DNA of 64,000 nt from Gonatopus flavifemur (Eukaryota > Arthropoda > Insecta > Hymenoptera > Dryinidae), in the NCBI GenBank assembly GCA_018340375.1, contig JAFFJZ010000025.1, forward strand, positions 1,503,501-1,567,500. The letters run 5' to 3'. Both the position numbers and the translations under genes were made by a program. The notes below the pieces were generated by a model. That model was not told where the DNA came from, made no database searches, and was given only the letters and a program-made list of their open reading frames with translations. Shown in pieces: positions 10,800 to 22,339 of the stretch (within the stretch, counting starts at the first letter, position 1; every line of letters starts with the position of its first letter).

Positions 10800-11440
10800 A
10801 CATATGTGAAGAATCTGCTCAAGGAATCTCCTGCAGACCCGGGAAACCTATACAGGGGTTAGGTCTTAGCTCAATTTTGAAATGTGCAATGAATCTCGAT
10901 TTTGTCGCTCAGAGATTTCCCATAGAATATTTTGTCACTCAAAGGTTCCCATCAGAATGACGTCCGATCGATTTCAAAACCCAAGAGTATCCTCAAAAAG
11001 TCTCCTCCAGACCTAACCAAAACCTATACCAAAGTTACCCGGCAGCGGTCGGAGTGGTCCGGTCGGAGTGGGCTGTGCCACCAACCACAAATCCGAAGAA
11101 TCTGCTCCAGAAATCTTCTCCAGACCCGGAAGACCTACACAAAAATTGTGCATCCGGTCGATTTTTCAATTCTCGGGGAATCTTGATTCTGTCGGTCGAA
11201 GATCTTCTATATAATATTCTGTCGCTCAATGGTCCCCATAAGTGGCATGTACTTTCAACCACAAAACTCAAGAATATTCCAAAAAAATCTGTACTAGACC
11301 CGGAAAACCTAGATGGAAAGCACCTCCCTGTTCAATCTCGTTAATTTTCTTTGACTCTCAATGTTCCGATTCGCAGATCTTCCATCAAACATTCCGTCGT
11401 TCAGCGTTTCCTACCAGTCAGATGTCCAATTAACTGCGAA
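10800..11440. repeat. Degenerate tandem repeat, about 115-175 bp spacing
   Basis: The phrase AAGAATCTGCTC..CAGACCCGG.AAACCTA occurs at about 10838, 11009, 11124 and 11298 (spacings near 171, 115 and 174). A companion phrase, TTTGTCGCTCA..GATTTCCCATAGAATATT..GTCACTCAAAGGTTCCCAT, occurs at about 10900, 11190 and 11350. Units are diverged and no coding sequence is convincing across them, although several short open stretches are created by the repetition. Confidence 0.65.
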
Positions 11441-14400
11441 GCTGGACGATATTACAAAAGTCCCATCCCAGATCCATCGTACCCATACGATTCTCACCTG
11501 CCACTTCAATGTACAAATTTCTTGCCGCCGTTAGTAAGTTTTGGATGTCACATCGCCTGGCCTATGTTCGGGTCTATACACTCTCAAACTCAATCACCTA
11601 TTTATGTAGTTCAAGAATGAACGTTGAGTTCGCCCGTCTATCGTTATTTCAGTCATATCCATCCGTATACATTTTCGTTCAATTCGATCTTTCCAATTCG
11701 TGTCATCATCCATTCTACATGACCACTCCATTCATGTCACTTTTATATGACAATATCAATTCCCAATCCTCACTCGCATAGAATATTAGCATGTATAAAC
11801 CACCCAACGATCTACTCATCCCCCGCGTGACACAGGTCTCCATACTTGTCTTCCATTTATTTTATACCGCAAGCTCATTTCCCTTGGTTTCATACGGAAA
11901 CGGGTGAAACATGTATATTTCCACTTGCTACACCCAAGAAACACACATAGTCACAGCGACATCACGGTGACATCGCAGTGACTTACTATATCACCGTTAT
12001 GTCATTACGATGTCATTGTGACGAACGGGTCGAACGAAGCTGACACTAGCAGACCGCACTTATGAACTGAAGTAATGTAAATTTCAATCTTTGCAAAATA
12101 CATATTTTCAAATATCATGATTCAAGAATGTCATTGGTGTCGGTTTCATCATTCTACGACAATTCTACGATGAGCTAGAGTGCGAGGCTGCTAGCTCAAA
12201 TCTGTTAGTTTCACCTTCATCGTGTTGCTTGGGCAGACTTGTGGACAATATATTATTTGAATTCAGATTTTGAGAATAAGAAATCTGGGAAGATGCGTTT
12301 CAATATGTCAAACATTTTTCCTAAGTGCCATGAATATAAAACAATCAGCAAAAGTGTAATAAAGTATTGAGAGATACCGCTTATGATATGATTGCTTGTT
12401 GCGATCATAAACATCTCATTTATCCATGTGGGTCCCTAATATTACTGGGAATTCATGATTCAAAATGTATGATAATTCAAAAAATGTATCGTGAATCAAT
12501 TTTTATTACCTGCAAAAGTTCATATCGACGGTTATTTTCGTTTGCATACAATTTTTTTGAATATTCTCAAAATATTCAGGACATTATATTCTGAAAATAT
12601 TTGAAGCAGTTTCATTCAAACGTTCTGAGGAGGAGGTCTACAGAAAACATTCTCGCGTAATAAGAATCGCCATAGAATATTCGGATATCCTCAATGTATA
12701 TTCTCAGAATATTCTCAAAATGTACATGTACTATCTGAGATACTTCACGTGAGAATCACACCAGTTGCATCAGTTTCCGCATGGGTTGATGAGCGGAAAA
12801 ATTGTAAAATTGACTGGTAAGAATATCTGACAACTCATTTTACATTGAAAATCGAGACAGATATTTACTGTAAATTGTTAAACACATTTATTTTGATTGA
12901 TTTCAAATATTTCAACCGGTCATTCGGCACCATTATGTACTTCGGCCATTGATTATCCTACCTCAATATTATCCCACACAGCACCGCAGTCTCTCAAAAA
13001 TTCTCAAAGAACTCCTCCCAAACAGATCATTATGAATCCTTTCATGAGGATTCTAGGAGATTACTTCTTTTTTGTCGAAAACGACTCTTGAAGGACTCGA
13101 TAAAAAATTCTAATAGGAGTCTTTAAGGATGCCAAGAAAGTTTTTGAAAGATTCCAAGAGATTTTTTGAAGAATTCTAAAAGAGTTATGGGAGGATTCCA
13201 GAAGCGTTATCAGAGAACTTTGGGAAACTTGGAATACTCTCTCATATATAGCAATACAATCTGATTAAAAGCTTATCCAAAAACCTTCATGCCAGGTTAA
13301 ATTGCCATCAAAGCTGGAGTAATTTTCCGAAATTTCCTGAAACAATTTCAAAGAAATCATAGGGAATTTCGAAAACATCCTCAGAGAAGGATTTCAGAAT
13401 CCTTGGCAAAAACTTCAAAAGAGCCTGGAGTATCAAAATGAACGTAAAATATTTTGTGCTTACTTTTTTCTCACCTGCATCATGATGCATGATTGCTTGC
13501 GTTAACCGAAAACTTTTAATGCATGAGAAAAAAGTTCACAATCACAATTAGAATCTGAATATAAGTCCCAGCCTTTTCTCAATTCATAAGGCTCATAAAA
13601 AAATGTGAAAAGTAATATCTTCAAAATACCAAAAACCTTGATGATTTTGTTTTGTAATCTCTGTTGAAAATACCTGTCCAAACAGAACGAAAAATAGTTG
13701 TCAAACTTTGAATGGTCTTTGACTTTGGAAATATGGTCAAAAACTGACAAACTTTTCCCGAATTTAGTAAGCCCAGATGAAACCAGGTGAAAAGTTTATC
13801 AGCTCCTAACGGAATTTCATCTGATAGAAAACTTTCAAACCCTGGTTGAAAAAATCTATAGAATCTGATAGAATGAAATTCTATGGGATTTGGTCAGAAC
13901 ATTGTGCAAGATTCAATAAGAGTTGGCAAGATTCAATGAGAATCACATTGGAAAACAAACTACACTCATCTGATTAAATCTCATTGAAAATGGTTGAATG
14001 GCACTGAGAGAAAGGTACCTAGTTTGCACGACTGAATGTTAGTTACCGTAGCTAGATCTCTATTTATGCTAGCTAGACTCTAGTTGGGGTCAATAAAAGT
14101 CTGGAATATGAATAAAATAGTTAATTCAATGAGAATACAAAATTTGATTGTGACAAACAAAATGTAGCTGGCGCAACTGAATTTTGATTTAGAGTGACTG
14201 AATTTTGTAGCTGTTGAATACTTGAATACACCCCCACTCTCAGTGTGGATTTGATCAGCACATTGTGCAAGATTTAATGGAATTTGGCGAGAATCCATGA
14301 GTTTGTTGAACCAGGAAAGTCTGACAACAATTTTTTGCACGTTTCTGCTGATGAAAATTCTGCAATCGATGAAAATTAAGAACTGGTATGACACAAATCA

Positions 14401-15356
14401 GTATTAGGTGATAATTCGAGGCATCATTCATTGTAAATCAGGGCTACATTCTTACTGCACGCAGTTGATTCACATATATTTATGAATGTTGTGCTCGCTG
14501 ATAATTCGGAAATAATGTTACCTAGGAAAAGAATACAAGAGAAACCGATTGGGAGAGTGGAAAACAGAAAAAGTTCCAAAGGTTATGACGTGTGCCACAA
14601 AATAACCCTAGTTTCAAACACTCAGCCCAAGTCGCATCGGAACATACGCGGAGAGAAAAGATCCGCTCAAAAGTACCATACTTTATACTGTTCGAGCATT
14701 GTCCTTGTCCACATCAAATTATTCACGTGAAAATATCCACAAAAGTACTATACTTCTACAGAAAAATCCAAGCAAATATAGTACTTTCAGAAGTATTTCC
14801 ATGGGAGTATTTTGATTTGGGCGAGAGTACTGCTCGATCAATATAAAGTATGATGCTTTTCGGCAAATCACTTCCTCCGTGTACTATGAATGTTTGAAAA
14901 ATATTTCAATCTAATCTGTACACGTTCCAATGAGACCGTTTTATAGATGGGATGTTCATGCTTTGAACATGAATAGTCGTAGGCTGAGAGAAGGATTGAG
15001 TTGTAGTAAGCAACATTTGGTAATTGGTTACCAAATCTCATAGTTGGATATGGCGGAATAAATATTTAGTTATCATTACCGACATACAGATTCACAACTG
15101 AGGTCTTTGGTTATAGTTACCAAACCTGAATTATTATCATCAAATTCTGATGATAGTTATCAAATCTTGACAATGTTAAGCCAATTATATATTTGAGGAA
15201 ACCAAATTTATCTCGTAACTATGAATAGATTCTTTTATTAGTGTACACTGTGAAAAATCTCGATGGAAAACTTCACATGAATCTTCGGAAGTAATCAGCA
15301 CATACATGCGTTAGAAATTTTCCGTATCTTACGGGAAATTTACTGAGGAATGATGA
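11441..15356. other. Long non-coding AT-rich stretch with small repeats
   Basis: No gene supported in 3.9 kb. Visible structure includes alternating GTGACATC/GATGTCAT words at 11945-12025 forming short palindromes. AAAGATT..AGAGTTCT-type words recur at 13085-13215. The phrase TTGTGCAAGATT.AAT appears twice in the same orientation near 13905 and 14263. GTTACCAAA words recur at 15020-15190. Reading frames here are short and composition-driven. Confidence 0.4.
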
Positions 15357-15545
15357 TAAAAATTCCCTTTTGAACTAATGAATTCATGAGGAGTTCTGGA
15401 GGAGTTCAATATTTGGAACATTGACGAGTTCTTTGAGAGTACTGAAACAATACTTTCAGTGTTCTCCAAGAACTCGTTGATGTCCCAAACATTCAACCCC
15501 TCCAGAGCACTTCATGAAGTCATTAATTCAAAAAGAGTTCTTGAA
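15357..15545. repeat. Inverted repeat (foldback), about 190 bp
   Basis: The left arm reads AATTCATGAGGAGTTCTGGAGGAGTTCAA..GGAACAT..ACGAGTTCTT. The right arm is its complement (AAGAACTCGT..ATGTCCCAAAC..TTCAACCCCTCCAGAGCACTTCATGAA). The centre is near 15450. Outer termini and target duplication were not identified, so it may be part of a longer MITE. Confidence 0.6.
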
Positions 15546-15842
15546 GAATTCTATTATTTTTTCTGAAAAAGAATTTTCCGTGTGTTATGAGGAATATGCG
15601 GAGAGATAGGGAGGGTTCGGAACGAGGCACAGGTATGGGAGATGTCCAGGAAAGAGAGGGGAGGAAGGAAAGGAGTGGAGGAAGGAATGGGGTTGGGATT
15701 ATTGGAAGAGCATTTCATGAGACTCTCAGGAGGGGTAGAAGGCAGGGTGAGAGATGGAGGTGCAGAGGGACTGTGGGGAGAAGGTGAGCAAAGGGAGATG
15801 AAGTTGGAGGAGGCGGGGGAAATGATAGGAGACTGAGGGAAG

Positions 15843-16690
15843 GAAAGGCAGTGGGGGGAGATGGGATACCGGGTGAAGCATGGATCCATAAGGGGTGAAG
15901 AGGTGCAGGAGGCGATATGGGAGATATTGAGAGGGATCTGGAAGGGAAGAAAGATCCCGGAAGAATGGAGCGAGAGTCTGATAGTTCTGATGGTGAAGGG
16001 AGGTGAAAAGTAGAGGACTACAAGGGGGTAGCGTTTACTACGGCGTTATATAAGATCTTTACAATGGTATTGGCGAGGAGGTTGGAAGAAGAGGCGAAAG
16101 GAGAGGGGATGATACTAGGGAATCAGACGGGGTTTAGGGGAGGGGTAGGGACAATAGACAATATGTATGCGTTGAATTACATCATAGGAAGGACTATAGG
16201 GGAAGGGAAAGAGAGAATGGCGGCGATGATCGTGGACCTGGAAGCGGCATTCGACACAGTGGATAGGGTAGTGTTATGGAGGAAGATGAAGAAGAGAAGG
16301 GTGGAGGAGGGATTGATGAGGAGAATCAGGAGGTTATGTAGGGAAACCAGATGTAGGGTGCGGATGAAAGGGAAGGTCACAGGAGCCTTTGAGACGGCGA
16401 GGAGAATCAAGCAGGGGTGTCCCTAGAGCCCGACGCTATTCAATCTGCTGACAGCGGATCTGGAGGAGTAGATGGCGAAGAGAGGGAGAGGGGGTGAGGT
16501 TAAGGTAGGGGGGAAAAGAATCTAGACCTTGTCATATGCGGACGATATAGTCGTATTGTCGAGGGTGGAAGAAATGCAAGAGATGATAGGGACGCTGAGG
16601 AGGTATTTTGGGAAGAAGGGTTCGAAAGTGAACGTAGGTGAAACGAAGGTGTTGAGGTTGAGGGAGGGAGGGGGAAGGAGGAGGAAGTAG
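15843..16690 (+). pseudogene. LINE reverse transcriptase
   Basis: The sequence starts at motif 1 (VGGDGIPGEAWIHKG), then KIPEEWSESLIVLM. One frame (16064-16426) gives NQTGFRGGVGTIDNMYALN, the catalytic first-aspartate block AMIVDLEAAFDTVDR, and IKQGCP. The motif continues after an in-frame TAG as SPTLFNLLTADLEE. The catalytic box appears as LSYADDIVVLSRV near 16530-16560, after another TAG. Stops and at least one frameshift near 16005-16060 make it inactive, although the core aspartates (first block and ADD) are preserved. Confidence 0.88.
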
Positions 16691-17001
16691 TATGGAGGTG
16701 GGGGAAGGAGGTAGTGAAGAAGGTTAGGGAGTATGTTTATTGAGGGTGGGTTTCAGGAAAAGGGCGTGTGGGTACGAGGAGAAACTAGAGAGGGGGGCGG
16801 CGGAGGAGGTAGCGATGGGATGTTGGAGCGAGATTATGGAAAGGAGGGTGAGGGGGAGGTGGGAGGGAGAAAGGAGAGAATGTTCGGAGGAAATGGGGTT
16901 GGAGGAAGAGGAACTGGAGGATGGAAGGAGGGCGGAGTGGGCCGGGGGAGAATTGGAGAAGAGGGATAGGAAAAGCCAGGTGGAGGAGAGGAGGGTGAGA
17001 A

Positions 17002-17310
17002 TTGATGAGTCGAGGTACAACAGTTGGTATAAGCATATATATGATGATAGATGAGATTCCGGGATATTTGAAGGAGAATGAAGGGCTCGAGTGGACGAGG
17101 AAGATGGTGAGGTTCAGGTTGGGGAAGGAGATGAGGGGGGCAGATATTGGGGATAGGAGGAAATGTTGGGTATGTGGAGAGGAGATAGAGGGATGTGACC
17201 ACGTTCTGAAGAGGTGCTCAAGAGGTGGGGAAGAGGTGAGTTTAGATGAGAGGGTTAGAGAAATATTGAGGGAGGATGGGAGAGGGGAGGGATGGATGAG
17301 GGAATTGTAG
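17002..17310 (+). pseudogene. LINE ORF2 C-terminal zinc-finger-like region
   Basis: An open frame of about 100 codons reads YMMIDEIPGYLKENEG, an arginine-rich stretch, and CWVCGEEIEGCDHVLKRC. The last is a CxxC...H...C arrangement typical of the cysteine/histidine motif at the end of LINE ORF2 proteins, believed to bind the element RNA or target. The related minus-strand copy has MMEGIPGYLSEGGKMRRGRR in the same position (about 47700-47770) but there the cysteines are degraded. Confidence 0.7.
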
Positions 17311-17513
17311 GAGAGGAGGGAGGGCAGAGGAGGGAGGGGGAATGGGGGAGGGGAGGATGAATGAGCGCGAAGTATGGACGGATGGGTGATATCTCTCTCT
17401 CTTTCTCTCTCTCTCTCTCAAGCGTGTGGATGATTGAGTTGAGTTTGGTTCTAAGTTTAGGATAAGGTTGAATTATAATATGGAATAAGAGGGTAGATTC
17501 GGTAAGGAAGGGC

Positions 17514-17542
17514 GGCGCTCACAAATATTGTAAGTGGGCGCT
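17514..17542 (+). other. LINE 3' stem-loop
   Basis: GGCGCTCAC pairs with GTGGGCGCT around an 11-nt loop (two G.T wobbles), about 25 bases before the CATA tail. The other family member has a 9-bp perfect stem with an 11-nt loop at the equivalent place (47250-47278). Such 3' structures can be the reverse transcriptase recognition element; function here is inferred. Confidence 0.65.
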
Positions 17543-17581
17543 TATGAAAAAGGAATAAAATCATACATGCATACATACAAA

Positions 17582-19090
17582 GACTTGAGAACATGATTCA
17601 TTCCACATACACTTTCAACTTATTTGAAATGAAATGGAACGTGAAATGAGAACAATACAAGGAGAAGGGTCATATAATCCATGTAACATACGAATTCATA
17701 ATTAATTCATAATTCAGCGATCGCACATTATCTCAACACCTGTGACGAATCTATCGAATCTCAAATGTTGAAGTTCTGAACCTTGAATCGGATCAATAAA
17801 TGAGTTGATTATATTACACTTCAGGAAAATCTGATTGATCGAACTATCCAACTTATGAAATCTCTTGAATAATTGGAAATATTCTACTGAACACATAAAA
17901 TATTGAAATTCCAAACGATCAATGTGAAAGAGTAGCAGTCAATTATATTACCAAAATAGGAATACATTTTGATGGATCATCATTGTGTCGAGTTGGTGAA
18001 TGAATTTTCCAAAGATCCTTTCTTTTTATACCCCATTCCATCACAATCTTTACTTTTAGGGATCACAACAGCGAGTGCCTCCTCATATTCTCCCTCAGAG
18101 AGCGTCTGTTCTCCCTCCTTAGCATATTAGGTCTCAAGAAATCCTGCGATTCAAAATACTGATGAAATTGGGAAGGGAGTGATATAAGAGAACAATGAAC
18201 CCGACAAACGCCTGCTTTTGAGGGGGTCAATACAAGTAGAGCAACAAAAAAAGGCATTTTCCATGATTTTTTCCATCTAAAAGTTCATATTCGATCGAGA
18301 TGGGATTCTGCAGTGTCATTAGTGCATTATTCGAGTATATCAAGGTATCCTTCCCTTCCTTTTTTCTCACATAATGGTGGCCGTACGCAGGCTTCGAGTA
18401 ACACACAGTTCAATGACGGCGGGGGTTCTCCGGACCGTAATTTTCATTTGAAACGAAGGCACCGAAGGAATTACCTCCAGTGCACTCATGATTTGTAATT
18501 GAACAAACAAAAACTGGGAGAAAATATAAAATTCACTAATTGACAGAGTGAAATAGGCAAACATAGAAAATTCACCCTTCTTTCGAATCATTTTCACGAT
18601 AAAAAAGTACCTTATTTCCCGGAAGCACAGAATTTTTTTAGTGTAACTAGGGGCTAATATAATACCGAAGATATCCCCGAAACTTCAGCCCGATCGGATC
18701 ATCAGTTTGTTAGTTATCACCCGCCCCATCTCGGAAGAACATGTTCCGAGAAAAACGCGTTCGAAATTATCGTTACTGAAAAAGCCAAAAATAAAAATAC
18801 CTTGATATACTTCAATAATATATTATTCACACTGCAGAATTCTGTTCCAATCAAATACAAGCTCCCAGGTGTAGAAGAATCCTAGAAGATGCCTTTGTTT
18901 TTGTCGTTCAAATTGTATTCCGCCCTAAAAATCTCGAATTTTGAATTGAATGGTATGCCAAATGATTCTTTACAATGATAAATAAACCGAATACCGTTTC
19001 ACGTTGCGCATCCGTCTGGGTTGAAAGATACACAGGGTTGGAATGGGATGAAGAAATGCAGATATATGTGTATATACATATATAATATAT
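17582..19090. other. No gene recognised
   Basis: AT-rich, several short frames without recognised domains. The segment 18630-18770 (..CCGAAACTTCAGCCCGATCGG..) resembles the type of interspersed repeat also seen near 39.5-40.1 kb, but no clear boundaries. Confidence 0.35.
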
Positions 19091-20309
19091 ATTGTTACGT
19101 GACTTTCTGTTACAAAAGTCGTGAGATGGCACCACGCACGACCCCCCTTGAACCCAGTCACATAATTTGAGAACGAACTGGTTGGCGTACGAGAACACAG
19201 CTGTCACTCGCTCATACAAGAATCGGGAACACATATCCCCTCCTTGACTATTCCTATCCTTCTCTAATCCTCGTCGTCTCTGTGATTCGTCGAGGTCCCG
19301 TCCCAAGGAGGCAGCACCTACTACACCACAAGTGAGTACAACAAAGGATTGGTTCAACGCCAGGAGACGACCCTAACACCATTTCGACCGTTCCTCTCTC
19401 GCCAATCTATCAAGAGGCCGAGAACAGCCCATGGGTATCGCTTTTTCTCTTCAACCCCTGGTCTCCGAGAGAGAGGAGCATAGGATGCGTCGTTCTCGAA
19501 GATGCCACCCCTTGGGAGAACTAGCGGAAGAGCGGAAGGGACCAACCCGACTACTCCGTGCCAATTCACCCGGTCCCATAAGGATGAGAAAAGGACGGAA
19601 GTACCCGTCCCCGGAGAATCCCCGCCACGCACTCACACACACTCACCCAACGATCATCTGGAGGTCACCGACACCAAGGCTCATTGAAGAGCTCAAAAGG
19701 ATGAATTCCAATGGAAAGTCACCGACGGAGTTCAGTGAGTTATTTTATGAACTCACCCGTCGGTGAAGAAGGAGAAAGTGGCCATCTTATCTGTCACTCC
19801 TTGTGTAACCAAGCGACAGCGAAGTTCTCGAGAAACTTGTTTGATAAAACTTGTGGAAACGGTGAGTGTGCGGCGCCATCGGGGCCCGAATTCAAGTTAT
19901 TGTTGAGAAGTCGCATCCGTCGGAGTGTTTTTTTGGACGTGGGAGTGCCCGTGCGGTGTGGTTCACTATTGTCTTGTGGTAAATAAGTTCCCATCACGTG
20001 TCCCCGTTCACGGGCTCCTCTCCTTGATTGTCCCTCCACCCTTTACACTGACAACCTAGATCCACACCCTTTGATCTTATCAGCCCTCCCTCGGATGAGT
20101 TTCAAGGTCGCGGTTTCCCTGTATTCCCCCTCCACTTGGTTGATGTAGATGACCTGGTTCGTGTAGAATATCCCCTCATGATCCGTGCCCTCCGTGTTTC
20201 CTTCCAATCCTCTGTGTTCCCTTGATTAGTTCATGAACTTCAATTAATTGTATGACCTCCTTGTACATGACAGAGTCGTGCGAATTATGTGGAGTTGATT
20301 AGAGTGAAG
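19091..20309. other. GC-richer island of unknown origin
   Basis: Noticeably richer in G+C than its surroundings, with short open frames on both strands (the longest about 110-150 codons) but no domain I recognise. It directly precedes the Gypsy 5' LTR. It could be a decayed LTR or leader of another retrotransposon (a TGTTACGTGAC start lies at 19092) or host sequence; neither is supported by a second copy. Confidence 0.3.
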
Positions 20310-20313
20310 AATA

Positions 20314-20611
20314 TGTAAGCTTGTGCGTTATCAAGCTTGGCTTCGGTGCTTGTCGACACGCGTGTGAGAGGCAGTATGTAACAAGATTCCGAACTGTTAA
20401 CATTGATGTTATTGTATTGATGTATTCAAAGGTTTGCTATCGGCAATTGTATTGATTCAGGTTAGTTTTAAGCTTATTCGTGTACTATAATATTTCTGGA
20501 CTCTGCTGATGTGTACATATTATTAATATTACAGTTGTCTACTGCATCATATATGTGCTGATTCTTATCCTCAATCTCGCTCCTTTGTAACACTCTAAAT
20601 AGTGGCCTACA
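20314..20611 (+). repeat. Gypsy 5' LTR
   Basis: 298 bp, begins TGTAAGCTTGTGCG and ends GGCCTACA. Differs from the 3' LTR at GGT/GTT near 20346 and at TTGATG/TTAATG near 20415. The gag start codon lies only 11 bases after the LTR end, leaving little room for a conventional primer-binding site upstream of it. Confidence 0.93.
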
Positions 20612-20621
20612 AATCAATACA

Positions 20622-21644
20622 ATGGAGAGTAAAGCAAAGTTTTTCTTCGTCTCGGAGGCTGGTGCGGATACGAAAAGCACCGTAGTTAAAGTGAAACGGA
20701 TTCAGCTGCTTGGTCAAGAGGAAAGTTTTTTGTTTCCAGCAGATAAGCAGACTAGTGCTCAGCATGTGACGCTTTTTGAAAATCCAATAGTTAAAAAGGT
20801 AGTTAAAAGTTTGAAGGTTCGCAATAAATTCCGCAATGTGGTGCTGACTCTATCGGAAGACTTGGAGGAAATTTACTTGGATACAGAAGGTAACGTCGTA
20901 TCATATGACGAACAGTCAACAACCACAGTGGAAAAGAAAACGAGTGATTTGATAAAGGATATAGTCATTGAAAAGTTCGACACTGAGAATACAAATGCGA
21001 GTGTTTGGATTAATTTATTTGTGCAGGAGTGTGGTAGAGTGGGGATCGCCCAAAATGAATACGCTGAAGTATTACGATTGTTTTTAGAGAAATCCGCGTT
21101 AGATTGGTATAATGTTTTTGTAAAGCAAAACTCTTTATTTAATTGGGAGGCATGGAATAACGCCTTCATTGACACCTTCTCTGTACAGTCCTGGGCAGAT
21201 ATAGCATATGCTTATAATTTTAAATTTTATAACGGCTCGCTACTAGAATATGCATTAAAGAAAAGAAGATTATTGCTAGAAGCGGACGATAGCTTGTCAA
21301 CAAACACACAAATCAACATGATTGTAATTGGTTTACCAAAATTTATTCGAAATAAGTTAGATAGAAAATCCATCACAAGTATAGAAAATTTAATGTCAAA
21401 ATTAAAACAACTTGGTGAAATTAACGATTCGAAAAATGACAATGTAAACAAGAGAATGCTAAGTGAAAAAAGACCATGTAGTATTTGTGATAAGTTAGGG
21501 TTCAAAAATAGATTGCATTCAGAAAGTATATGCCGTAATAAAGATAGGCAAGTTAGAAATTTTAAAAATAAAAATATCAAAGTTACAAATAATAATCAAT
21601 TACAGGAAGTAGTAGTAAATTATGAGGAGGCAAAAAACGAATAG
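20622..21644 (+). CDS. gag: Gypsy Gag polyprotein
   Basis: Open frame of 340 codons starting 11 bases after the LTR. Residues about 120-260 read as a retrotransposon capsid-type region (WINLFVQECGRVGI, LEKSALDWYNVF, FIDTFSVQSW). Near the C-terminus (about 285-305) CSICDKLGFKNRLHSESIC gives C-x2-C-x9-H-x4-C, a variant zinc knuckle, followed by a lysine/asparagine-rich tail. It would assemble virus-like particles and bind RNA. No stop or frameshift inside, consistent with the young LTRs. It ends two codons after a slippery heptamer leading to the protease frame. Confidence 0.88.
   Translation: MESKAKFFFVSEAGADTKSTVVKVKRIQLLGQEESFLFPADKQTSAQHVTLFENPIVKKVVKSLKVRNKFRNVVLTLSEDLEEIYLDTEGNVVSYDEQSTTTVEKKTSDLIKDIVIEKFDTENTNASVWINLFVQECGRVGIAQNEYAEVLRLFLEKSALDWYNVFVKQNSLFNWEAWNNAFIDTFSVQSWADIAYAYNFKFYNGSLLEYALKKRRLLLEADDSLSTNTQINMIVIGLPKFIRNKLDRKSITSIENLMSKLKQLGEINDSKNDNVNKRMLSEKRPCSICDKLGFKNRLHSESICRNKDRQVRNFKNKNIKVTNNNQLQEVVVNYEEAKNE
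21632..21638 (+). promoter_or_regulatory. Slippery heptamer for -1 gag-pol frameshift
   Basis: The gag codons GCA AAA AAC create A AAA AAC in the correct phase, 3 bases before the GAA TAG end of gag. A -1 shift here opens straight into the protease frame (LPLIKIKLF...). A AAA AAC is a well-established -1 slippery site; use here is inferred from phase and position. Only part of pol remains downstream. Confidence 0.75.
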
Positions 21645-21756
21645 TTCTCCCACTTATCAAAATTAAGCTTTTTGCAAATGGTTGTCCAGCAATTGGGTTA
21701 TATGACTCCGGATCCAATATTTCTATGGTTAATATTACCTTTTTAAACAACATTTA
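21639..21756 (+). pseudogene. pol: Gypsy aspartic protease N-terminal fragment
   Basis: In the -1 frame relative to gag the sequence reads LPLIKIKLFANGCPAIG then LYDSGSNISMVNITFL. The DSG triad is the active-site motif of retroviral-type aspartic proteases. The protein is cut off about 35 residues in, at the internal deletion. Confidence 0.8.
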
Positions 21757-22339
21757 AAGAAACAGGAAGTAGCATTAGTTTTTACAGCAGTGGATTGTGC
21801 GTTTCCTAATGGATTAAACGAGAGGACAAATCAGACCTTGGTAAACGGGATACGATGTAAAATATATGAAAATAGAAATAAATCATGGCCTCAGATAGCG
21901 GAGGAATGTGTAAAGGATTATAACAACACAATTCACAGCTCGACTGGTTTTACTCCTAATTATTTGCTTTCAGGATTAAACTATTCATTTTTACCTGATG
22001 AAGTGAATGACAATAATTTGACAAATTTAGTCAACAATAGAGAAATAGCTTCTCAGAAATCAAAGGAAATTCACAATCAGAATGAAGAATATTATGATAA
22101 GAATATAAAACGGATAATATATAAGGTTGGAGATTTAGTTTATGTACAAAATGTAAATAAATTGAATAGAAGTAAAATAGATCCTATTAGAGTAGGTCCC
22201 TTTAAAATTAAAGAGAAAATCTCGGATGTAATGTTCTTATTAGATAGTAGATTAAGGAAAAACGAGTCAAACATTTTCCATGCTAGTAAGATTGTTCCTT
22301 ACACCGATGGAGCGAACCCTCGGTTTCAAAAAGGGGGGA
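21757..22339 (+). pseudogene. pol: Gypsy integrase C-terminal fragment
   Basis: A 184-codon open stretch (from 21790) starts inside the integrase core at NGLNERTNQTLVNGIR, which contains the third catalytic residue, a glutamate. It continues with DYNNTIHSSTGFTPNYLLSG, then VGDLVYVQNVNKL and IRVGPFKIKEKI, the C-terminal DNA-binding part. It joins the protease remnant at about 21757-21790, marking the deletion. A polypurine tract (AAAAAGGGGGGA, 22328-22339) abuts the 3' LTR and would prime plus-strand synthesis. Confidence 0.85.

Larger units (their letters stand above)
15580..17581 (+). mobile_element. LINE of a purine-rich family, plus strand, 5'-truncated
   Basis: A strongly G+A-biased sense strand encodes reverse transcriptase and a C-terminal zinc-finger-like domain. 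It is followed by a CT microsatellite (17393-17420), a stem-loop (17514-17542) and a CATA-type tail (about 17565-17581). The same order occurs in reverse at 47221-50458, so both belong to one family. The 5' part (ORF1 and endonuclease) is missing. Clade not assigned. Confidence 0.85.

Noticed and set aside
19431..19766. Coding gene in the GC-rich island
   Set aside because: Open frames occur on both strands, are arginine/proline-rich from composition and show no recognisable domain.
20612..20640. Conventional tRNA primer-binding site after the Gypsy LTR
   Set aside because: Only a TGG inside the gag start region is present; no convincing 18-nt tRNA complement can be claimed by eye.
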